Made by a program: the position numbers and the translations under genes
Shown: piece after piece, positions 55,723 through 59,726 of the stretch
Layout: each line of letters begins with the position of its first letter
How positions within the stretch are numbered: position 1 is the stretch's first letter
The notes under the pieces: model-generated
Databases searched by the model: none
What the model saw: the letters and a program-made list of their open reading frames with translations, nothing else
What the model was told of the DNA's origin: nothing
Source of the DNA: Halalkalibacter urbisdiaboli
GTDB taxonomy: Bacteria; Bacillota; Bacilli; Bacillales; Bacillaceae_D
Direction of reading: 5' to 3'
Length of the DNA stretch: 59,726 nt
Assembly: GCF_002156385.1 (NCBI RefSeq)
Contig: NZ_MVJM01000008.1
Span: forward strand, 1 to 59,726

Positions 55723-55744
55723 TATATGCTATACTAAGCATATA
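55723..55744 (+). promoter_or_regulatory. salA promoter with overlapping palindrome
   Basis: TGCTATACT (55727-55735) is an extended -10. It lies within a perfect 8-bp inverted repeat, TATATGCT (55723-55730) and AGCATATA (55737-55744), with a 6-bp spacer. The -35 is weak. A dimeric regulator could bind here and block polymerase. Confidence 0.5.
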
Positions 55745-55767
55745 TTGAAATAAGGATGGTGTCAGCG

Positions 55768-56823
55768 TTGGTAACGGAGGAGTCGGTAAGAGAAGCTTTA
55801 AAGCGTGTTAAAGACCGTGACTTAAATAAAAATCTTGTTGAAACTGGTGGCATTAGAGAATTAAAAGTGAAGGATCATAATGTCAGCTTAAAAATAGCTC
55901 TAGCTAAAATTGGAACACCGGAACAGCTAGAGCTACAACAAGAGATTGTAAATGTATTAAAGAGCGAAGGTGCCGCATCTGTGGGACTTCGTTTTGAACA
56001 GCTTAGTGATGAAGAGATTCGCAATCTTGGTGGATTAAATGAGGATGAATTTACAGGCCCTGCCTTGCTGAATCCAAATGGACCTACTACATTTATTGCA
56101 GTCACGAGTGGAAAGGGTGGCGTTGGAAAGTCAACAGTATCGGTGAATTTAGCAACAACACTCGTCCGTCTCGGCAAACGAGTAGGTATTATTGATGCTG
56201 ATATTTATGGGTTTAGTGTACCGGATATGATGGGAATTGAAGATCGCCCAGCTGTTAAAGGTAATAAAATTTATCCTGTTGAACGTTTCGGAGTTAAGGT
56301 TATTTCCATGGGCTTTTTTGTAGAAGACAACGCACCAGTTATTTGGCGTGGTCCGATGTTAGGAAAAATGCTTAATCAGTTTTTTACTGATGTAGAGTGG
56401 GGAGAACTAGATTACTTAGTTTTAGATTTACCTCCAGGCACAGGAGATGTTGCCCTTGATTTACATACAATGTTACCACATTCAAAAGAAGTTTTAGTTA
56501 CCACGCCTCATGCAACAGCAGCCTTTGTTGCGGCTCGGGCTGGTACGATGGCTATTAAGACGCATCATGAGATATTAGGTGTCGTTGAAAATATGGCCTA
56601 TTTTGAAAGCAAGATAACTGGAGAAAAGGAATATGTGTTTGGCCAAGGAGGCGGGGAACGCCTAGCTGAAGAGCTTAAAACAGAATTACTAGGTCATATT
56701 CCTCTTGGCCAACCTGATATAGATATGGAAAACTTTGCGCCATCGATTTATGAAAAGGACCACCCTATTGGTCAAATTTACGTAAAGATGGCAGAAAGAA
56801 TTATACAAAAAATTGAAAAGTAA
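55768..56823 (+). CDS. salA: SalA, Mrp/NBP35-type ATP-binding protein
   Basis: The 351-residue product has an N-terminal MIP18/DUF59 domain (residues 1-90), then an Mrp ATPase with the deviant Walker A VTSGKGGVGKSTVSVNLA near residue 113, IDADIYGFSVPDMMG and DLPPGTGDVALDL. Mrp proteins carry Fe-S clusters; in B. subtilis SalA also represses scoC and so raises protease production. I prefer TTG 55768, 6 bp after AAGGATGGTG; ATG 55756 is within that site. It converges with gerD at a shared terminator. Confidence 0.92.
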   Translation: MVTEESVREALKRVKDRDLNKNLVETGGIRELKVKDHNVSLKIALAKIGTPEQLELQQEIVNVLKSEGAASVGLRFEQLSDEEIRNLGGLNEDEFTGPALLNPNGPTTFIAVTSGKGGVGKSTVSVNLATTLVRLGKRVGIIDADIYGFSVPDMMGIEDRPAVKGNKIYPVERFGVKVISMGFFVEDNAPVIWRGPMLGKMLNQFFTDVEWGELDYLVLDLPPGTGDVALDLHTMLPHSKEVLVTTPHATAAFVAARAGTMAIKTHHEILGVVENMAYFESKITGEKEYVFGQGGGERLAEELKTELLGHIPLGQPDIDMENFAPSIYEKDHPIGQIYVKMAERIIQKIEK

Positions 56824-56825
56824 TG

Positions 56826-56857
56826 AAAAAGAAGCCTTCGATAAGGCTTCTTTTTTC
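56826..56857. terminator. Bidirectional terminator between salA and gerD
   Basis: AAAAAGAAGCCTT pairs perfectly with AAGGCTTCTTTTT, loop CGAT. A-run and T-run ends allow function for salA (plus) and gerD (minus). Confidence 0.9.
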
Positions 56858-56868
56858 ACTAGTGACAG

Positions 56869-57474
56869 CTATGAAGAACCACCGCCGCCACCTTCTTCTT
56901 TTGAACCACCACCGCTATCCTGTTTTTCCATTTGCTTTTCAGCAACTTTTGTCATTATTTCATTTAACTTTGCTTGGAAAAGAGGACTTTCAAACGATTC
57001 AGCCATGATAGTCATAACTTGCTGACGATATTCTTTCGATTTCATTAAGTCTAATACGGCACTTTCCATTTCAGGGTCTTTTAAAACAGTAATCATCATC
57101 CCTTGATACTCAGGGTCTTTCATTAATCCTTTTAAAATCTTTTCGTTTTCTTTTTGCATACTTTCAGCAAAGGTTTTTGCGAACTCAGGGTCCTGCATGG
57201 TTTCCTGCCAGAATTTTTGAGCTTCCTCTGATGTTAGCGTATTTTGAATCGTTTTCTTAACAAATGCACTATCCATAACCAGAACCTGTTTTACTTCTTC
57301 ATCTTTCATTATTTCCTGAATTGCTTTCTTTCCTTCGTCTGTCTTCAACATATCGACCATCATTTTTTTCGTGCTTTCGTAATCAGGTGTTGAGCCGCCT
57401 TGATTTTCGGCTGCTGCGCAGCTCGAGACGATAAATAATAAACAGAAGACGAGCAGGATTCGAAATAACTGCAT
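56869..57474 (-). CDS. gerD: GerD, spore germination lipoprotein
   Basis: GerD is a lipoprotein scaffold that clusters nutrient receptors in the spore inner membrane. The 201-residue product has a lipoprotein signal (ILLVFCLLFIVSSC, lipobox VSSC with Cys19) and a highly charged helical body, then a glycine/serine-rich tail SGGGSKEEGGGGGSS. B. subtilis GerD is about 185 residues. ATG at 57474 follows AAAGGGG on the minus strand. A forespore (SigG) promoter is expected, but I could not identify a convincing one. Confidence 0.9.
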   Translation of the reverse strand: MQLFRILLVFCLLFIVSSCAAAENQGGSTPDYESTKKMMVDMLKTDEGKKAIQEIMKDEEVKQVLVMDSAFVKKTIQNTLTSEEAQKFWQETMQDPEFAKTFAESMQKENEKILKGLMKDPEYQGMMITVLKDPEMESAVLDLMKSKEYRQQVMTIMAESFESPLFQAKLNEIMTKVAEKQMEKQDSGGGSKEEGGGGGSS

Positions 57475-57575
57475 GTTTTAACTGCCCCTTTCAACCATTT
57501 TGTCATTAATTTGAGATATTTCTTGATAAAATATACATGAGCGTATTGTTGCGACTAGCATTTTTTATTTGTCAT

Positions 57576-57584
57576 TGATACAAT
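57576..57584 (+). promoter_or_regulatory. Candidate extended -10 promoter for kbaA
   Basis: TGATACAAT (TG at 57576-57577, TACAAT at 57579-57584) is an extended -10. It lies 35 bp before the kbaA start; the -35 is poor. Confidence 0.35.
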
Positions 57585-57618
57585 CATGAAAGCGAATGAA
57601 TGATGGAGGAACAGATCT

Positions 57619-58206
57619 TTGAATAGCAGAAAAGTTGTTTATCTATTCTTTACTACATTGCTAATTGGTAGTGTCAGCGGAGCCATTGTCGGTTTTATTC
57701 TTGATTACTCAATTTATATGGAAGAAGATTTCTTGAATTTAGTTTTTGGGCTCATTTGGCTATTAGGAATTAGTGCAGCCTTCAGTTTAATTAGTCAGAT
57801 GGGGTTTTTCGCCTATTTAACGGTTCACCGTTTTGGTCTTGGATTATTTAAGTCAGTGAATTTATGGAATCGAATCCAAGTCATTATTGTCGCCTTTGTT
57901 ATTTTTGACTTAATCTATTTCCGTTATGTATCATTTGCGACAGAAGATCAATCTATTCTTCATTACATGATCATACCAGCCCTTTTGTTAGTGTACGGAA
58001 TTTTCATTGCATATTTAAAGGCTAAGGACACAAACAAAGCAGCGTTTGTTCCGACATTATTTTTTATTGTAGTCGTGACAACGCTTGAATGGGTTCCTGC
58101 TTTAACTGTAAATGATCCCAAATGGTTATGGATGTATCTAACCCCTCTTCTAGTTGCAAATACGTGGCAGGTATTAACGTTACACCGATTAACAAGGGAA
58201 AAGTAA
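57619..58206 (+). CDS. kbaA: KbaA, KinB-pathway sporulation membrane protein
   Basis: KbaA is needed for KinB-dependent activation of the sporulation phosphorelay. The 195-residue product is almost all membrane: about six hydrophobic spans, including LFFTTLLIGSVSGAIVGFIL near the N-terminus, with the charged end LHRLTREK. Start TTG 57619 follows TGGAGGAAC. Its neighbours gerD and pdaB are as in B. subtilis. A bidirectional terminator separates it from pdaB. Confidence 0.9.
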   Translation: MNSRKVVYLFFTTLLIGSVSGAIVGFILDYSIYMEEDFLNLVFGLIWLLGISAAFSLISQMGFFAYLTVHRFGLGLFKSVNLWNRIQVIIVAFVIFDLIYFRYVSFATEDQSILHYMIIPALLLVYGIFIAYLKAKDTNKAAFVPTLFFIVVVTTLEWVPALTVNDPKWLWMYLTPLLVANTWQVLTLHRLTREK

Positions 58207-58239
58207 AGAAGGTCGAGCATATCGCTCGACCTTCTTTTT
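58206..58239. terminator. Bidirectional terminator between kbaA and pdaB
   Basis: AAGAAGGTCGAGC pairs perfectly with GCTCGACCTTCTT around ATATC; A-run and T-run flanks suit both strands. Confidence 0.9.
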
Positions 58240-58999
58240 ATTTTATTTCTTCACTTTCTGCATTTGTACTAGCCATAAGCTCATCCACGGTTGCAAATTC
58301 AAATCCTTTATCACGAAGTTGATCTACTATGACTGGTAAAGCTTTATGGGTTTGCTTAACTGAATCAGAAGCGTGAAACAATAGTACGTCTCCTGGTGAA
58401 GTTTCAGGTACAACATTTTTAACAATCGCATCCACGCCAGGATTTTCATAATCACGTGAGTTAACACTCCAATGGACAATGCTAAAGTTTTGAGCATCAG
58501 CTATTTTTAAAATACGTTTATCGAAGTCCCCATTTGGTGGGCGAAGTAAGGTTGGTTTTTGTCCAGATATATCATTTATAAGTTGTTGGCTTATACGTAA
58601 ATCTTTTCTAACTTTTTCATCATCCCAGTTTGTATAGCTTTTATATTGGTAACCATGACTCCCAATTGTATAGCCTCTTTCTTTGATTTCTTTAAGTAGC
58701 TCAGGATAGGTTTCAGCCCAAGAAGCGGACACGAAGAATGTCGCATTCTCTACTTTCTTCTGTTCAAGTACATCTAGAATCGGACCAATTCGATTTTCTC
58801 CCCAGCTTAAATTAAAGGTTAAAGCAATTCGATTTTCTTCGTTTTCAGCTTTGTAAAATGCTTGTGGTCCTTCCGGTGTTGAAAAAACCATGAGTTGTGA
58901 GCGCTCAATATAGAGCATACTCGCAGCAAATAAAGCTGCAATAACAATTATAGATAATTGCTTAATGTTTTTTGCGTGAAACACCCATATAAACTTCAT
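58238..58999 (-). CDS. pdaB: PdaB-like polysaccharide deacetylase-fold sporulation protein
   Basis: PdaB (YbaN) is needed to keep spores stable late in sporulation. The 253-residue product has one N-terminal membrane segment (about residues 12-30) and a NodB-type fold with LLRPPNGDFDKR and LLFHASDSVKQTHKALP. Motif 1 reads LTFNLSWGEN, with Asn where deacetylases have the base Asp; motif 2 reads GSHGYQYKSY, with Tyr at the second zinc His. Catalysis is therefore doubtful. The start at 58999 (MKFIWVFHAK) is 7 bp after GAGGAGGAG on the minus strand; longer starts are rejected. Confidence 0.92.
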   Translation of the reverse strand: MKFIWVFHAKNIKQLSIIVIAALFAASMLYIERSQLMVFSTPEGPQAFYKAENEENRIALTFNLSWGENRIGPILDVLEQKKVENATFFVSASWAETYPELLKEIKERGYTIGSHGYQYKSYTNWDDEKVRKDLRISQQLINDISGQKPTLLRPPNGDFDKRILKIADAQNFSIVHWSVNSRDYENPGVDAIVKNVVPETSPGDVLLFHASDSVKQTHKALPVIVDQLRDKGFEFATVDELMASTNAESEEIK

Positions 59000-59030
59000 G
59001 TTTTGCTCCTCCTCGTCCATCTTTATCATA

Positions 59031-59058
59031 AATTTATGCAAACAAGGACAAGATATGA
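59031..59058 (-). promoter_or_regulatory. Candidate SigE-type promoter of pdaB
   Basis: On the minus strand TCATAT (59058-59053), a 14-bp gap and CATAAATT (59038-59031) resemble the mother-cell SigE consensus. Sporulation-controlled expression of pdaB is established in B. subtilis. By-eye match only. Confidence 0.4.
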
Positions 59059-59176
59059 ATAAAAACCACAAGAAAAGAAAACAATTTAAAAGAGCTATCG
59101 AAGAAGAATAATACTAAAAAATATATTCATGTTGTTAGTCTCAAAAGTCGAGGTGTTGTCACTAGTGTTAGGATTT

Positions 59177-59392
59177 ATGTTAAATCAAAAAGAAGTTCAA
59201 GAAATTGAAAATATGTTAAAGCGAGAAATGGAAGAATTACTTTTAGATCTATCTGATCCAAGAATAGATGAAGTAGTGAAACGTGCAATGGAAGAAAAAT
59301 ATCAAGTTATCTACGGTATATCAAAACGAATTGTTTCTCCAAAGGATAGAATAAAGTATATGTTACATAAGAAGAGTCGAAATTCTCAATAA
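59177..59392 (+). CDS. Small charged protein, unknown
   Basis: An unrecognised 71-residue reading frame, MLNQKEVQEIENMLKREMEE at the start, rich in Glu/Lys and predicted to be helical, without signal peptide or membrane span. ATG 59177 is 4 bp after TTAGGA, a weak ribosome site; GTG 59166 and ATG 59129 are other in-frame options. It lies between the divergent pdaB and the rRNA promoters. Its lysine-rich end KKSRNSQ and codon use fit a real gene, but this is not certain. Confidence 0.5.
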   Translation: MLNQKEVQEIENMLKREMEELLLDLSDPRIDEVVKRAMEEKYQVIYGISKRIVSPKDRIKYMLHKKSRNSQ

Positions 59393-59416
59393 CAGGGAAA
59401 AGGTTTAAGAAATCGG

Positions 59417-59445
59417 TTGACTTCGAAAGTTGGACATGCTATATT
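59417..59445 (+). promoter_or_regulatory. rRNA operon promoter P1
   Basis: TTGACT (59417-59422), a 17-bp gap and TATATT (59440-59445) with TGC extension. First of two tandem rRNA promoters. Confidence 0.85.
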
Positions 59446-59499
59446 TATAAGCACCGCAAGAAAACATATTCTACAATAAAAACTTTTTCAGGAAAGTTG

Positions 59500-59529
59500 T
59501 TGACTTGCTGTGCTTGATTGTGTTATATT
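59500..59529 (+). promoter_or_regulatory. rRNA operon promoter P2
   Basis: TTGACT (59500-59505), an 18-bp gap and TATATT (59524-59529) with TGT extension. It lies about 83 bp after P1, the normal arrangement for Bacillus rRNA operons. Confidence 0.85.
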
Positions 59530-59557
59530 ATAAAAGTCGCCATTGAGCGATGGACAA

Positions 59558-59570
59558 GTTCTTTGAAAAC
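59558..59570 (+). promoter_or_regulatory. boxA-like rRNA antitermination site
   Basis: GTTCTTTGAAAAC matches the leader boxA of Bacillus rRNA operons, read by the NusB/S10 antitermination complex. Confidence 0.75.
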
Positions 59571-59663
59571 TGAACAAAAGCCAAGCGAAAAAGAGATTGT
59601 TTTATTTCGATAAAATCAGATCTCGTCAATTTATTATTTATTCGAGCTAATCAGCTCACCATT

Positions 59664-59726
59664 TTTATGGAGAGTTTGATCCTGGCTCAGGACGAACGCT
59701 GGCGGCGTGCCTAATACATGCAAGTC
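59664..59726 (+). rRNA. rrs: 16S rRNA, 5' end only
   Basis: The sequence AGAGTTTGATCCTGGCTCAG and GACGAACGCTGGCGGCGTGC is the universal 16S 5' end. The gene continues past the window. The mature 5' end is set near the TTTATGGAGAG by comparison with B. subtilis, and may be off by a few bases. Confidence 0.97.

Overview
The window is a stretch of chromosome from a low-GC, spore-forming member of the Bacillaceae. Its gene order matches the Bacillus subtilis segment that runs from the tail of one rRNA operon to the head of the next. Protein sequences are close to Bacillus homologues. The sporulation and germination genes cwlD, gerD, kbaA and pdaB, the CtsR/McsAB/ClpC system, SigH, Rae1, DisA and the T-box and r-protein leaders all point to Bacillus sensu lato. 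I cannot fix the genus from sequence alone; an alkaliphilic relative is plausible.

Layout. (1) 1-570: 3' end of a 5S rRNA gene, its terminator, and an imperfect duplication of both. (2) 590-5160: ctsR-mcsA-mcsB-clpC heat-shock operon under a CtsR operator. (3) 5306-10344: radA, disA, yacL, ispD, ispF. (4) 10436-16789: gltX, a cysteine T-box, cysE, cysS, mrnC, rlmB, rae1 and sigH. (5) 16869-17100: dense cluster of hairpins and repeats. (6) 17175-29230: rpmG, secE, nusG, rplK, rplA, rplJ, rplL, a methyltransferase gene, rpoB and rpoC. (7) 29323-34054: L7Ae-like gene, rpsL, rpsG, fusA, tuf. (8) 34358-49521: S10-spc-alpha super-operon from rpsJ to rplQ, including secY, adk, map, infA and rpoA. 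(9) 49649-52900: energy-coupling-factor module ecfA1-ecfA2-ecfT, then truA. (10) 52932-53256: tandem imperfect repeats. (11) 53428-54278: rplM and rpsI with an L13-type leader. (12) 54455-59392: ybaK-like gene, cwlD, salA, gerD (minus), kbaA, pdaB (minus) and a small unknown ORF. (13) 59417-59726: tandem rRNA promoters, boxA and the start of 16S rRNA.

How it works together. Most genes build or run the translation and transcription machinery, and lie in the direction of the rRNA operons, as expected near the origin. Control is largely by 5' leader RNAs: T-box, L10, L13 and probable L1-type leaders, plus several hairpins of unproven function. The end of the window holds stationary-phase and sporulation functions.

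Novelty. I see no phage, IS transposase, CRISPR, toxin-antitoxin or defence genes, and no convincing new multi-gene system. The items most worth a second look are the duplicated 5S tail with an inverted-repeat-bounded insertion, two non-coding repeat elements (16869-17100 and 52932-53256), a PdaB lacking canonical catalytic residues, an adenylate kinase with a dismantled zinc site, a palindrome over the salA -10 region, and several mutually exclusive leader hairpins. All coordinates and motif calls are by eye.
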